Below are positions 50,357 through 63,976 of a DNA stretch of 64,000 nt, one piece after another; positions within the stretch are counted from its first letter, which is position 1, and each line of letters begins with the position of its first letter. The DNA is from Linepithema humile. Its lineage: Eukaryota > Arthropoda > Insecta > Hymenoptera > Formicidae. The translations under genes were made by a program, and so were the position numbers. Location of the stretch: the NCBI RefSeq assembly GCF_040581485.1, contig NC_090133.1:1860001-1924000 (forward strand). The letters run 5' to 3'. Under the pieces are notes generated by a model, which made no database searches, was not told where the DNA came from, and saw only the letters and a program-made list of their open reading frames with translations.

Positions 50357-50708
50357 TTACACGAGCGTGCACGTGTGTGCAGTGACGCCAGATTTGAGAC
50401 ATAAACACGTAAATTTGCTCTTGTTAACAATTTCTTAAAATCCCGGATAAAACGGAGCATTTTAGGTAATACCAATGGATAACTGTGACCTTTCTAAAGT
50501 CCCTAAAATAAAATGCACCAATAAGCTTGCGATAGTAACCTAATCTAACCTAACATCATTGAACATTGCGTGAATTGCACAAATACGAGTGGGGAAGGAT
50601 GAGAATTTGAATTAGAGGTTAGTTCACCGTAGTTGAGAAAGAAACTTATTCATCAACAACACGCACTGTCAATAGAACTCAAGTGATCGTGATTACGAGA
50701 GGATAGCA
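50357..50708. promoter_or_regulatory. Short divergent THOC3/PSMD3 promoter
   Basis: Only 352 bp separate two divergent start codons of housekeeping genes, which implies a shared bidirectional promoter. No TATA box is seen. The sequence includes repeats of the CTAACCTAA type near 50540. Confidence 0.6.
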
Positions 50709-52226
50709 ATGGGCGTACCAAGCGGCAGAAATGTTGAGGCGATGGATGTGGATGTGAATCCGCCAAACACGTCATCGGACGCGCAGAGCGGCGACGGAGA
50801 CGGTGCGGGCGAGCGCAAGGACACCGACGTGCAGACTCTGCACGATATCCGCGAGCACACTCGGCAAATTGAGAAAGCCGTGCAGAACAAAGAGCCGCGC
50901 TTTGTATTGCGCGCTTTGCGCGCTTTACCCAACACCCGTCGTCGTCTCAATCCTATTGTGCTACGCGGTCTCGTCACTGGTTTTTACACCAAATCCGCCA
51001 CCGAACGTGATGCTTTGCTCGCCTGGATAGAGGAACCAATGGATGTCGATGACAACCAGGCTGTTATCCAGAAGTTCCGCAGCTCATCGTCATCTCTGCT
51101 GCCCGAGATCGACGCTTACATTCATCTGTTGGTGCTGATCCGGCTCATCGACACTAGGAAGTACAACGAGGCGGTGCAGTGTTCTGAGCAACTAGTTCAG
51201 AAAATCGTCGCGCAGAATCGCAGAACCATAGATCTTATTGCTGCCAAGTGCTACTTCTATCACTCTCGCGCATACGAGTTAACAAATAAGCTGAACAGCA
51301 TCAGAGCTTTCTTGCATTATCGTTTACGCACTGCGACGCTGCGTAATGACTTTGAGGGCCAGGCGGTGCTGATCAATTGTCTGCTGCGCAACTACCTGCA
51401 CTACAATCTCTACGATCAAGCGGACAAGCTGGTACTCAAGTCGACCTTCCCCGAGTCGGCCAGCAACAACGAATGGGCCCGTTTCCTATACTATCTTGGC
51501 AGAATAAAAGCCGCGAGATTGGAGTATTCAGCCGCACACAAGTACTTAGTGCAGGCGATGCGTAAAGCGCCACAGACCACGGCTGTTGGATTTAGACAAA
51601 CGGTTCAGAAGCTGGCAGTCACCGTGGAGTTGCTTCTGGGTGATATTCCAGAGCGGCAAATATTCCGGCAGGCGGCTCTACGCAGAGCCCTGGCACCGTA
51701 CTTCCAACTCACCCAGGCAGTACGTCTGGGCAATCTGCAACGCTTCGGCGAGGTTTTGGAGAACTTTGGGCCGCAATTCCGCGTGGATCACACGTTCACG
51801 CTTATTCTACGATTGCGACACAACGTCATTAAGACTGCCATCCGTTCGATCGGACTGTCCTATTCGCGCATCTCACCAACCGACATCGCTCGCAAGTTGG
51901 GACTGGATTCCAGCGTGGACGCGGAATTCATCGTAGCGAAGGCGATTCGCGACGGAGTGATCGAGGCCACCCTAGATCCGGAGAACGGCTACATGCGCAG
52001 CAAGGAGACCTCGGACATCTACTGCACCAAGGAACCACTGCTCGCCTTCCATCAGAGAATAACTTTCTGTTTGGATTTGCACAATCAAAGCGTCAAAGCG
52101 ATGCGCTATCCACCCAAGTCCTACGGCAAGGATTTGGAGTCTGCGGAGGAGCGTAGGGAAAGGGAACAGCAAGATCTGGAGCTGGCTAAAGAGATGGCTG
52201 AGGAGGACGACGACGGTTTTCCTTGA
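50709..52226 (+). CDS. PSMD3: 26S proteasome regulatory subunit Rpn3 (PSMD3)
   Basis: Lid subunit of the 19S regulatory particle. It acts as a PCI-domain scaffold next to Rpn7/Rpn8 and supports ubiquitin-protein degradation. One uninterrupted exon of 505 residues, near the family's usual length (human 534). The N-terminus is acidic and repeats MDVDVN/MDVDDN. Helical repeats follow ([34 protein letters not shown]). The PCI domain lies roughly at residues 285-460 ([20 protein letters not shown], then [18 protein letters not shown]). The tail ends [12 protein letters not shown]. The lack of introns is unusual next to the multi-exon neighbours. The sequence is full length with no poly-A remnant, so I see no reason to call it a retrocopy. 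The ATG at 50709 is the first in frame. Confidence 0.96.
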   Translation: MGVPSGRNVEAMDVDVNPPNTSSDAQSGDGDGAGERKDTDVQTLHDIREHTRQIEKAVQNKEPRFVLRALRALPNTRRRLNPIVLRGLVTGFYTKSATERDALLAWIEEPMDVDDNQAVIQKFRSSSSSLLPEIDAYIHLLVLIRLIDTRKYNEAVQCSEQLVQKIVAQNRRTIDLIAAKCYFYHSRAYELTNKLNSIRAFLHYRLRTATLRNDFEGQAVLINCLLRNYLHYNLYDQADKLVLKSTFPESASNNEWARFLYYLGRIKAARLEYSAAHKYLVQAMRKAPQTTAVGFRQTVQKLAVTVELLLGDIPERQIFRQAALRRALAPYFQLTQAVRLGNLQRFGEVLENFGPQFRVDHTFTLILRLRHNVIKTAIRSIGLSYSRISPTDIARKLGLDSSVDAEFIVAKAIRDGVIEATLDPENGYMRSKETSDIYCTKEPLLAFHQRITFCLDLHNQSVKAMRYPPKSYGKDLESAEERREREQQDLELAKEMAEEDDDGFP

Positions 52227-53176
52227 ATTCTCTTGAATATTCAGAGACTTCTTTCTCAAAGCATGGATTAGGAATTAGGACATTCTATAATCATAATATT
52301 GATGTGTGCTGTTTTAACGAATTTGTAGATAATCCACAGAATAATGAGAACTGATAGTGGTCGTTGTTTATGATTATAGAATGATAATGTGGAATGGAAT
52401 TCTTACGTTCATACACACATAAATACTAATACTGATAATGCGATGAATAAGATATAAGTTAAGTAATGATAAGAATATACACGAAATAAAAACAGTATCA
52501 CAGTCGAATTAATAAAATAATTTCTTGATATTATTGTTATTTATTACTGTTATCATAAATGTCATCTTAACAGATTGCAACATAATTAAAATTGTTTTGG
52601 CATAACAAGGATTATTCAATTTTATACATTTATTTTTTATTAGTGTAGCTTTTACAATTTTTATTTATAATATAAATGTACTTATATATATATATATAAA
52701 ATACGAATACAATCTATTTTAAATAAATTTATATTTATTAATAATTATTAATATTTAGATAATACTTTTGCATAATTTATTTTTATTAATACATATGTTG
52801 ATATGTATATATTAATAAATATAAATTTTGTGAAAATATTTGAATATTGATTATTTTTTATTTCAAATGTATATGAAGAAAACTTTTGAAAAAGTTACTA
52901 GTTGTAACCAATTATTAAACTTCAATTTTAATTGGTTGACAATTTTAGAACCAAGAAGATTTCTAGTGATTTTACAAAACTGATTTCTTCCATGAGCATT
53001 CCTATCTATGTTAGATATGAAAAGATTCTACGCTGTCAAACGAGTTGTTACATGATTTACTACATAAATCGTCTTCGCATGCATATGTATTGTGTTTAAT
53101 GTTTAAGTAACATACGATTTAATACTGTCTCACGTGGAAATGTCATTCTTAAGGAATATTTTAACACGTTGACATT
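52227..53176. other. Spacer between PSMD3 and RELCH
   Basis: AATAAA at 52485-52490, about 260 bp past the PSMD3 stop, is its likely poly(A) signal. The rest is very AT-rich, with a short TA run near 52685 and no gene. The last 100 bp would contain the RELCH promoter or leader. Confidence 0.5.
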
Positions 53177-56100
53177 ATGGCGGGTTCTATCGAGGAAATA
53201 AGAGAGCCACTATCCATGAATAACAAAGGTAACCTTTTCGTTCATTGATTCTTGTAACATTTCGGGTTTGTAATTATTTAATCATCGATAATTAATGTTA
53301 ATTGCCAACTGTGAAATTAATCGCAACTGCAGAGTAATTTTCACATAACATAACCTTGTAAATGAGTTTTTTTTCATTGGCACTATTGTTGCAGGATATG
53401 TGGCTCCAAGGACATCAATATCCTATGAAGAAATAGCCACAAAGCTTCTCAACGAGAAACTTTTTTTAACGGCTTTAGAGTTACATGCTGAATTATGTGA
53501 AACTGGCAAGGAACTGCCCATTCTTAAGGAGTTTTTTTCAAACCCGAGTAATTTTGAGAATTCCAGTATCAAGCCAGAGCCATATATACCGATGCGTATG
53601 TATTTTGTCAGTCAAGAACTTATTAAACATCATAGGTCTTTATAAAAAGTTTTTAAAAGCATAGAGCATACAACTATTATAAGAAGCTTTATGGAGAATC
53701 AAATTTACAGATTTTTTAAAGCATAGAAAATAGTAATTTTTTTCAAGATTTATAAAGATCTCAATTTAAATTATTACATTTTATTATAATTGTTGCTTAA
53801 TGATTAATAGATATTACAACTATAAATAAAACATTATTATTAGCCAGATCTTCTAGTCAGGCAACTTTGGATTCTTTGGACATGACTCGATACTCAGAAG
53901 ATGGAGCTGGTGTTGATGAGCGAGTGGCCATTCTCGAATTTGAATTGCGGAAAGCCAGAGAAAATATTTCCGCACTGCGTGCTAATCTAACTGTAGTAAC
54001 AGGTATATTTTTTCGTTGTAATGATATTTTTGCATATTATTATACTCTTTTAATCAATAATACATTGTGATTAAAAATACTAGAGTTGGAAGGTACACTG
54101 AAAGCACCAGACAAGAGTTCTGAAAAAAATATGGCTACTGAACCTCCTATAAAACCACACGAGCAGCGAGCGCTAAACTTTCTTATCAACGAATATTTGC
54201 TGGCAAGATCTTACAAGCTCACTTCAATTACCTTTAGTGACGAATGCGAGGATCAGGATTTCGAAGACTGGCAGGATGTAGGATTAAATATCCCTAAACC
54301 TGTAGAATTACTGCAGATATATCGAGAATATATGAGAGCTAATGGATATGACAAACCTCCATCTGTAAATGTCGCTGTGCAAACGGACTTTGTCATCGAG
54401 GAAGTTGAGGAGCAGAAGGATGAATCTCAAGAAATGGTTTGTTATTTTAAATATATACAATTTCAATATTTGAATATTTAATTGTATATGTTCTTGAGTT
54501 CTAATAATATTATATTTCTCACAGATGGAACTGATCGAAACATTGCAGCAACAAGTTGCTGTGTTAGAACAAGAAAAAGCTGCCTTGCAAGAAATTATTT
54601 CGTCAACTAAAGAGAATATTGCAGAAAATCCAATCAAGGTGAGTCAATTAATTGAAGAATATTCTTCTTTTGTAAAAATAATCTCATTACATAAAAGTTT
54701 CAGATAATAAATCATTAATTTAATCAAAGTTCAATTATTTTATCGCACTGTATGCGTTATGTATTGCAAAAGATGATTTTATTTGTAGTCAGGCAGCTGC
54801 GGAACTATCCGTACCATCAATTCCAGCTCTACAACTCCTGATAAGTTCGAATTGCTTGAATCACTTCCAAGGGACATGTCGACCACCACTCAGGAACCGG
54901 AAGAAGATGACAGCGCTTCTGTAGTGGTTAGTTTGGACGAAACAGATCCGGGAGACAAAGAATGGACCAGACTGCAATTACCCAGAATAAATGTTACAGA
55001 GAGATCTGTTTTACAAACTGCATCCTCCAGGTTATCTATGCTTTTATATATATTTGTATATTGGCGAAAGTTTTTTTATTGGAATATTGAAAGTTAGATA
55101 CATAAATAAGTTAAAAGATAATATAAAAATAGTATAAATCAAACACTAAAAAACTTTAATAATTAATGAATTAATTTAAGAACATAAAGATTTTACTGCT
55201 TAAAGATTGTTAAGAATTTAAAATAATATATTTGCAATTGTTACAGAGATCTTCCGACAAAGTTCAAATTAGAGATAGCGACGCATTGTTTAGCGAATGT
55301 TTCGGGACCAGTGATATCTTTGGTGGAGGAACCATTGAAGCGCGGAGTCACTCGAGACACGTTGGTCGAGATTCTGGCGTATACCTTGCCGCGAATAATG
55401 CCCAACATTATTCTCAACAAACGCGAAGAAGTTATACCTTTGATACTTAGCGCGATCCACTTACACTCCAGTTCTAGCGAGAGGGAAAAGTTGCTGCAAT
55501 TGCTGTTCAACTTGAAAAAGAGACCGAATGAGGACGAACGGCAAATGATATTAGCCGGTTAGTGCGTTGAAAATTACATTTATAAACGAGATATTTTACA
55601 ATAACATAATTTATAATTTGTAAAGAAGCAATACAAAATGTGTGTGAGAAATAGCTACTAAAAATGTAATATTTTTCCGTCTTTAATCACTAGGTTTAGT
55701 CGTAATGGCGAAGCTTACGGAGGAACCGCTGGAGGGCGAAGAAATTTTGACAATTTGTTGGGAACAGAGTCAACACAAGTATCCTGAAAGAAGATTATTA
55801 GCTGTCGAATGTTGCTCCGTGCTGGCGTCTTATACGTCAGCTTCCATCAGGAATTCACTGATGCTGTCAATGCTGCAGCAGATGCTGTTGGAGGATAAAG
55901 ATCCTGTCGTTCGAGTCAGCGTGGTGAGAAGTCTTGCGCTGCTCATAGCTTTAATGGACGATCCTGACAAATATTTCCAGGTAGATATTTTATCATATTT
56001 AAGCTTTTTATATTAACTTTTTGTCTAATTTTTTTTTAAATTACATTTATATAATGTAATACATAGCATTACATGAGATAAATTGGCGTGTTACAGTGCG

Positions 56101-59100
56101 AGGAACTGACGTTAACGGCACTTTACGATACATCGTCAATGGTTATTGAAACGGCATCGTCGGTATTGTTGCCAGTTCTGGCGCAGTGGGCGTTATCTTT
56201 AAAGCGGTTGCATCTGAATCTCCTGCCACGCATAATCTCGAAAGTGAAGAAACAGCTGAAGTCGATACATTCCTATGCTTCGCCGAACAAGGACTTTGTT
56301 GAGGAGGAGAAGCTGGTGCCATCGATTGGTATCTTACAGTGGATTTTGCCATACACAGTCTTGTGCGTCGCCAACACCGATGAGGTGTTGGCCTGCATCG
56401 AGGATGGGACATCATCGGATTTGTGTGAGTTATTAGTGGAAGTAGATCACAAATAAGAATGTATATTTGAATATTTTTAAACGAGGAAGTAAGTAATCAT
56501 TGATAATCTTAATAATCTTAAGATAAGATTTCAATTGAAGATCTTAGAAGGTGTAAAATAAAAATTCTATCGAGATACAAGGATTTGTAAAATCAGACGA
56601 AAATTTTTTAAATCAGAAATAGAAAATCCAGAAATTCTAAGAAATTTAAGATTTATCGAAATCTGATGAGACTTAATTTAAAGGTTTTAGAATTCGCGAT
56701 TTGAGAATTCCAAGATTCTGAGATTCAAAAATCTTAGTGTCACTTCTTATTAGAATTTTTGTAAAGCTCATAAGCTCGCACAAAAACAAAAACACAAAAG
56801 TTTTCTAGAAACTTTGTGGTGCAGCCGAGGAATTTCTGGCCTTATGTCACTCCAATATCATCGACCCGAGGATATTCTACGAGGGTTCCGTCGACGTCGG
56901 CGTCCTTCTTAACACTTTCTTCTTCACGTCCTGGGAGGATGCGTCCTGGCCGGAGTTAGAATGGTTTACGAAAAAATTGTAAATATTTATATTATTTTAT
57001 TACCAATATAATAATAATGTAAATTTTGTTTCATAAAAACATTCTTGGCGACATTGTTATACTTTAAACAGAGAAAGTAAAATTTAAAATGCAAATCTCT
57101 GAACCAATTTATTATCCATTTCGATATACTGACTTCAGAGTGCACTTCTTTCTTTTGCAGTGTATTTGATGTCCTGGAAATGGTGAAGTCTGTAGACGCG
57201 GCGCACGAAAATGTTTTAAAAATACTTCTTACGTACGTTCATTCGTTGTGTGCGGGCTTCGGAAGATACATCACACAATCCAGGGTGAAATTTTATAATC
57301 AGAAATATTGCTAGAACTTGTATGATCTTTTGAACGATGATTTTTATAAATGAACACTATTTCAGATACAAGTGATGTTTTTCCCGGAAGTATTGGAACT
57401 TGAGAGGCAACTGACCGCACTATCGACAGATAAGAAGAACATGAGTCTCTTTTTGGTCCCGTGTTATTTGGTGATTCTAAGCACTCTCGATTCCACGGAG
57501 TTCGCGAACTATTTCAAACAGTTTCTTGTGGTTCTATCTATGAATCACGAAATATCCTGGCTGCAGCTTGCCATAAGCATTTTATGCACTTACGAACACA
57601 TACAAGAACACGTGCTTGCCAGTTTATGGGATGGTTTGTATATCACATTCATTTTCTATTCCAATCGTTAATAATTAACGAAAAGGAAAATATTCAAAGT
57701 AAAAAAGTAAAAATATAAGAGATTAAACAAGTGCCTAGTTTTATTACCAAACTATATTTTCTTAAATTTGAAAGAGTTAAATCCATTCTACATATTCACA
57801 GCTAATAAATTACAGACATTTTAATATACAAAATTAATATATTTTTATCGCAATAAATTGAAGAATATTTCTGAATTGTAGCAAATAGGTTTACGGTTTT
57901 TTTTTTTTATAGGTGTAGTACATCAGCGATCCATTGTAAGATGCGCAACGGCAACATTATTCGGCTCCGCCATCACATACGTCTCGGACCAGCTGATAAA
58001 CGCTAAGATCGTGCCAGCCATCGTAACGCTCGCCAGCGATCCCGAAGTGTGAGAAACTCTCCTCTGTGTATGCATGTATCTGAAATTCTTGGATCCTTGT
58101 ATTAACTTTTTAAAACCTTTCCTCTGCAAAATAATCCAATCTCTTTTTTGACATTTCTACTCTATATTATGTAATAATTAAGTAAATATTTCTAGTGGCG
58201 TGCGTTGCAACGCAATCTCCTCGCTGGGGCGTATAATAACGGAATGTAAAGTGAGGGAAGCACGCGATAAAGCACGATTGACATTAGAAACGATCACGAA
58301 GGATCCTCAAGGACTCTCTCAAACTCTGGCGACGTCACTAGTGTCCACATTCACATTTATCGCCCCCACTTGTCCGCAGAATTACATAGAAGACGGTAAG
58401 TTATTTTTCGCTCATCTTTATTCCTTCGAAAAACAAGCTTTCGAACATTACGCAGAACTTACAATGTGAACCTAAATAAAAAAACGGTATATTTGTTCTT
58501 TTTATATTTCTGTGTGTAGAATTTTGTGTGTGTAGAAACAAACTGAGTTCTTGTCAATTGCAGTAATAGCGACACAGTTATCCTCGATTGCTTCGTTCGC
58601 GCTTCAACAGAGCCGCAAGATCGAATTAGTAAACGCGTTGGTGGAGGCGTATTCAGTGCTGGTCTACTGCCCGTTAAGTAGTCAATGCGTTTCCGGAGTA
58701 GTGCTTCCGGGATTGCGGCATGTCGAGACGCTGGTAAATCAGTGTCTGCCGCAGCAAAAGGATACGGTGCGTTCACTGCTCAGGGAAGCGGAATCCAAGC
58801 AGGACTTGTCGAAGCCGGCGGAGAGGTATCGTATAAAAATAAGACGATCTGCTTGCACTTGTAATAAATTATATTTAAACTTAATTATTATAAAATATAT
58901 TCTAGTAAATAATATATTAAAATTACAGTTAAAGTGTAAAATATAAAAACGTATTTTTTTTTTTTTATCAATTGTATGACTTATAATTCTGACGATTTAC
59001 AAATTTAGAAAGAGAGATTCTTGAATTTCGAATTATCTTTGGATTTCTGCATTTTCTTATGAACGCATTATGCATTCTGCATATTTTTCTGTACAAGAAA

Positions 59101-59292
59101 TGTGTAAAATATCAAAGTCTGATAAAAAATAATTTTTATTTCAGAACACTCTCGCCGAGTTCCGGCCTCTCTCTGTCTATGGCAACGGTGAATGTCGGCC
59201 AGGGTGTGGAGGATATGCGTCAGAGGATGAGCAAGATCTTTCAGCAGAAATCTGGATCGCCGAGTATGCCGAATATCTTCCGCAAGAAATAA
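53177..59292 (+). CDS. RELCH: RAB11-binding LisH/coiled-coil/HEAT protein (RELCH)
   Basis: RELCH (KIAA1468) binds RAB11 on recycling endosomes and promotes cholesterol transfer to the trans-Golgi with OSBP. Exons: 53177-53228, 53395-53595, 53844-54002, 54084-54436, 54525-54638, 54789-55030, 55247-55557, 55694-55980, 56097-56424, 56825-56978, 57161-57284, 57366-57633, 57913-58048, 58196-58395, 58564-58825, 59145-59292. They give 1112 residues in one frame (human 1216). A LisH motif lies near residues 26-58 (EEIATKLLNEKLFLTALELHAEL). Coiled coils follow (ERVAILEFELRKARENI; MELIETLQQQVAVLEQEKAA). The second half is HEAT-like helices (RGVTRDTLVEILAYTLPRI; DPVVRVSVVRSLALLIALMD; SVGVRCNAISSLGRII is V-G-V-R-C at the 58048/58196 junction). 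The tail is basic and Ser-rich (MPNIFRKK). A second LisH-like helix pair starts near ALNFLINEYLL. The start ATG gives MAGSIEE in a fair context. Confidence 0.93.
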
Positions 59293-59707
59293 CTCTCTCG
59301 TCATCTTATAGCGAAAAATCGAACAGCTCGAATATTGAAACTTTATCGCGATTGTTTCATCGATCAAGGATGAGTGAAACATTCGCAATCGTAAGGTTGT
59401 TATTAAAACGTAAAATGTATAATGTTGTTTTAACGAATGTTAACTTATTTTTTTATCGCGCTAGCTATAAGTGACGTGTAAATTATTTTGTTTAAAATAT
59501 CAACGATACAAGAAATTCAAGAGTGAACAATACGAATTTTTGTAAAAGTATCCATTTGTCAGTTTTTCACGCTCGCAACATTTTCCTGCTCCATCTTTCC
59601 GATGATCCCCGCCATCACTTACATTTGACACCAGAAAAAGAAAGATTCAAGACGCAGTTGTTAACAGTAATTAATGTTTAATTTCGAAATCTGTCATTTT
59701 ACATAGT

Positions 59708-59713
59708 AATAAA
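59708..59713 (+). terminator. RELCH: Candidate RELCH poly(A) signal
   Basis: AATAAA about 415 bp after the RELCH stop and the first good match on this strand. Confidence 0.45.
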
Positions 59714-59745
59714 CAAACGTCATAGATCATATCATATATCATATC

Positions 59746-59776
<31 letters not shown>

Positions 59777-60397
59777 CGTATATTATATATATAATACAGT
59801 GTTTTCCTCGTAGAATAGTTTACAAAATCAGACTTTCTAGGAATACACATCCTGTTGCGTTCTGCTCTTGCGGTTTCTATTTTTTCTTTTATTTTCTTTT
59901 TATATAATCACAGCTTATCCTGATGCGTCAACGAAACGTTGCTATTGTATTCTTTTCCTTTTGCGGTTGATAATTAATCGACATAATCGCCAGAGAGATA
60001 TCGTTGCGACGCACTATCGATCCCAAATGGACAATCGCGAGATCTACTCTCGCGCGGTGCAATTTTTGAAAAAACTCTCATTTATTATGCGACGCCGATT
60101 ATTAGTATTTTCGAAGATTACTTAAAAAAAATATCCGGTCACGAGAGACCAGGCAACGACCATCTAGGAGGATCTGAAGCTCAGTCTACTAAAATTGATC
60201 AGCGTGGTTCTATAAAAATCACATAAGTAGCACACAATTAGCCATACGCTTAAATTAACAGGCAAAGTACTTTCGAAATATCTCGTTTATAATTCTTCCC
60301 CTTCTTTCTTTCTCACCTAGCTCGCCTAAAATTCATTGCTCGAGAAATGCCGTTAATCGCGCGGGCCAGTATCTTGTCTTTTTATTTCGCACCATTT

Positions 60398-60401
<4 letters not shown>

Positions 60402-60451
<50 letters not shown>
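60402..60451. repeat. (CT)n microsatellite
   Basis: Near-perfect run of 25 CT units. Its reverse strand reads as a spurious Arg/Glu open frame. Confidence 0.95.
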
Positions 60452-60454
<3 letters not shown>

Positions 60455-63400
60455 ATTAGTATCTATAGTATTATAGATGTCCCTCACTCTAATTTTCGTT
60501 AACCAGCTACACTTGTTTTTTTTACACCGCGTTTTTTGTTTCCATATACACGTATTGAAAAAGCAACAAACGAGAGTACGCGTCGTGTACGAAAAACGGA
60601 ACGAAAGAGAAAAGAATAAACGGAAAAAAAAAAAAAACAACCAAAGAACCCGTGTTAATCCGAAAAAAAGGAAAATCGAGGTCATTTGATAAATCGTTAG
60701 AGTCGCTTATGTGGTATGTGACAAGGCGCGCGATTACGCGAATCGTTACTTTTTTTTGTTTCTCTCACGGATCTTGCGACGAGAATTACAAATCGCAATA
60801 ATAGAATCGCGAACGGTAAATCGCGAAATTACATTACGCACACGTACATCAACGTATGTATAATAATAATGCTTAGCCTATCCCGTGTGTGTCTGTCTCT
60901 GTGTGTGTATGTGTGTGTGTGTGTGTATGTAGTGGTAGTAGTAGTAGTAGTAGTAGTATACATATGCGTATATAATATATATACATTGAATATTTTACTA
61001 CAATCGTTGGAGAGTGGCGGCGAAGCGAAACCGCGTCCCGGAGAGAACCGCGCGCGGCTCATCAAAAAAAAATATATATATATATGTATATGTATATCGC
61101 CTCGTATATTTATACTATTAATGAATCGCGCTGTAGGACTCGCCTAGAGCACCACCGTGTGCGAATTGAAACGATCCAAACCGCCCCAATCCGGCACTTC
61201 CACGTCGTCGACGATCGACGATCGACGATCGACGATCGATCATTCTCCGGCACATCCGCTACTTCTCTTGAATGCATAGGGTGCTTCATCGGAAACTGCT
61301 AACTGGAATATCTTTCTTTCTCTCCCTCTCTCGCTTTCACTCTCTCTCTTTCTCTCTCTCTCTCACTCTCGCAACGAAAATGCAGTGGACAAAAGTTATA
61401 TCAATTGATTTCTAAAGAATACTACGCGACGCACGAAAGACGTTTCCGATATCACCTGCTTCTTTACGAGTTCGAGAGATTCGTTGATCCTGCCTGATGA
61501 AAAATGTTCAAATCGTGAAGGGGTTCGCTTTTCAATTTACTTGCACTTAATCCTTAGATGACGCTTGAATTTTAGATCCTTCGACAAACTTTTTGAATTT
61601 TCTTTTTTTTCGTCCTTTTTTTTTTTTTTTTTTTTTTCGAATTTTGAATGTTTAAAATTGCTGCTGTATTAACGAGATATAAAAGCATATATAATTCTTT
61701 CTTATTATAATACAACTACGTTAATGCATCTTTATTACAGGAGCAATAAGTCTTAGAATTCCTAGATTGGCTATACTCTAAGAATCTGAGAGTTCAAAAC
61801 ATCCAAACGATTCATATTTCCCAATGTGCGCAGAATCAACCTCGCCGAACTTATTTATGAAGAAAAACAAAAAAAAAAAAAAAAAAAAGAGAGAGAACCG
61901 CACGAACGGGGAACATCTTTCTCGCGCGATGTATAATTCTCTGAGGAGTCGATGTTATTCGACATATCGTTTATTTGATTTATTCAACTCAATATATTAA
62001 CAGAAACAGCTGACAATCCTATTTGAAACGCCCTGTGTGTTTGTGTTTACAATAGACAAATGAAACGGCAGCATTATAGGTTCAAAGTATAATGGTATAC
62101 ACGCCGACGCAACACTTGCGTTGCGTCCTATTCGCAGGAGATCAATTTTTCGTCCTTTTTGTTTTTCGTATTTTTTTTTTCCTTTTTTTATCATTACATT
62201 TCGTCAGTTCGAGCTCGCACACGTAATCGTTAACAAATATATATATATATATGTGCATATATATATATGTATATATATAGATATATATATATAAAAATAT
62301 GTATACACTTATATATATACATATATGCGCGATTTTTCTTTCCGTCTCTCTCTCTCTCTCTCTTGCTTTTTGCTCTCACTACAAGTGTGTGTGTTTAGGT
62401 ACATATGCATCATCATTAACACCTAAAGCCAAAAGCTCCTGCTTACAATAATAATAAAATAATGATGATAGTAATATAATAGAGCAATCAATAGTACTAA
62501 TTAATATTAATAGTGGTAATCGATAATCAATAATATACAACGTACTTTGAGGCACTTAAATGCGTGCTCAATTAGTCGTCCCGATTCTCGCAACACTAGC
62601 TACTCCGAATTAGTATGTTTCTCTCGCGCACACTTCTTCACTCTCTCGCCTTGCCGAATAAAAAAGCGTCCTAAGATTCTTAAACGTCTTAAACGCATCT
62701 CGTAACCAGAGGTTTCGGTAAAATAGAAAGAATAAGATCTGACTCGCGACGCAGCGAAGAGAGGGCGGTTATTTAAAAAAGGGGGGAGGGAGAAAGGGGG
62801 TAGGGGATCGAGTTTTGCACAAAACCGGAAGTGGCCGCGCAACGACGCTCTCAGCGGTCGACGATGACCACCGATGATGAACAACGGGTTCGTTCGTGAT
62901 GCATCACTCACGACGAACGAGACGGAAGAGTAACGGAATCATGGTCGGACAATGATATTAAAATTGAGAAAATGGAATCGCGACGAGAGTTCGGAGGGCA
63001 AGGAACGGAATGGCCCTTTCTCCCAATACAACACAAAAGTTCGAAAAGCGTCCGAAAGACGAGGGTTTTTTTTTTTTTTTTTTTGAAAATTGTGTTGTTT
63101 GGAGCGGGCGAAAAATTAGGCGTAAACCGCGTGTCTGCATGTGAAAATCGCTCAGACGGTAGAAATGGAATCGCGTTAAAAAAAAAATTTAAGAAAGGAA
63201 AGAGAATATAGAACTACCTCTCGAAACAACACACAAGTCCAAAAGATGTCTAAGAAAAATTAGGAAGTCTTTCAGAGATTCGCATTGTTTGAGACAGAAT
63301 TGCGAAGGATATCGAGATGAAAATCACAATATACGGCTGTAAAGTGCCGAACTTCGAAAAAAAAATCCCCGGCTGCATCCCGGAAGTCTCGGAATCCCGA

Positions 63401-63976
63401 GAATTTTCATTGCAAGTTTTTCGTATAGAAAGAATGAAGCAAGATCCACTTTAAACACGTGAATGCGTGACGAGTTAAACGAGTATAACCGCCGCAAATA
63501 AAAATTGTTTAGGCTAGCCATGTAATAAATAAATGTGTATGCATTTATAATTAAATTTCGATTACATTTATCTGATTAAACTTATAAGTGTCCAAATAAC
63601 TTCGTTCAAACATATGAGAAGACTTTATCGAGCGCACCGTAACGCGCGTTTTCCGTAGAGAATTTAGCGGAGAGAGAATATTCAATAATTAAAAATCTTA
63701 TACCTTGGACATGGATAATTACTAATAATACTAATTACAATTGCAATGCAATTGTAATTACATTGCAAAACACAAATTTTATTTCTAATTAAGCAACGAC
63801 ACGAGAAAAAAATAACATCTTTCGAAAAACATTTCTCAATAATGGTCTCACTTCACTCCTTGCTCGAGATTTACAGATTCGGTGCCGCGATTTCCTTCGC
63901 AACAACAGTTTCCTATACGTGCGTCATCCGCATAAAATACAAATTTACGTGCTTCTCGACCGTCCACCTCCCTCAC

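Larger units (their letters stand above)
59293..63976. other. Non-coding, simple-sequence-rich right flank
   Basis: Starts with the RELCH 3' UTR, with AATAAA at 59708-59713. Most of the remaining 4.3 kb is microsatellite and low-complexity sequence: TA runs (59749-59775, 62239-62340), a CT run (60402-60451), GT and GTA runs (60900-60960), CT-rich (61312-61375), long T runs (61617-61637, 63067-63084) and an A run (61868-61888). A 7 bp tandem repeat CGACGAT lies at 61209-61239. No coding exon can be supported. It may be an intron or a very long 3' UTR of a gene further right. Confidence 0.5.

Noticed and set aside
50709..52226. PSMD3 as a processed retrocopy because it is intronless
   Set aside because: The ORF is intact and full length, with a plausible divergent promoter and no poly-A tail or flanking duplications seen.
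60353..60685. 110-codon minus strand ORF with Arg/Glu repeat
   Set aside because: It is created by the CT microsatellite and T-rich sequence, with no exon signals.
62600..62911. 103-codon minus strand ORF
   Set aside because: It starts at GTG, has no recognisable domain, and crosses purine-rich simple sequence.
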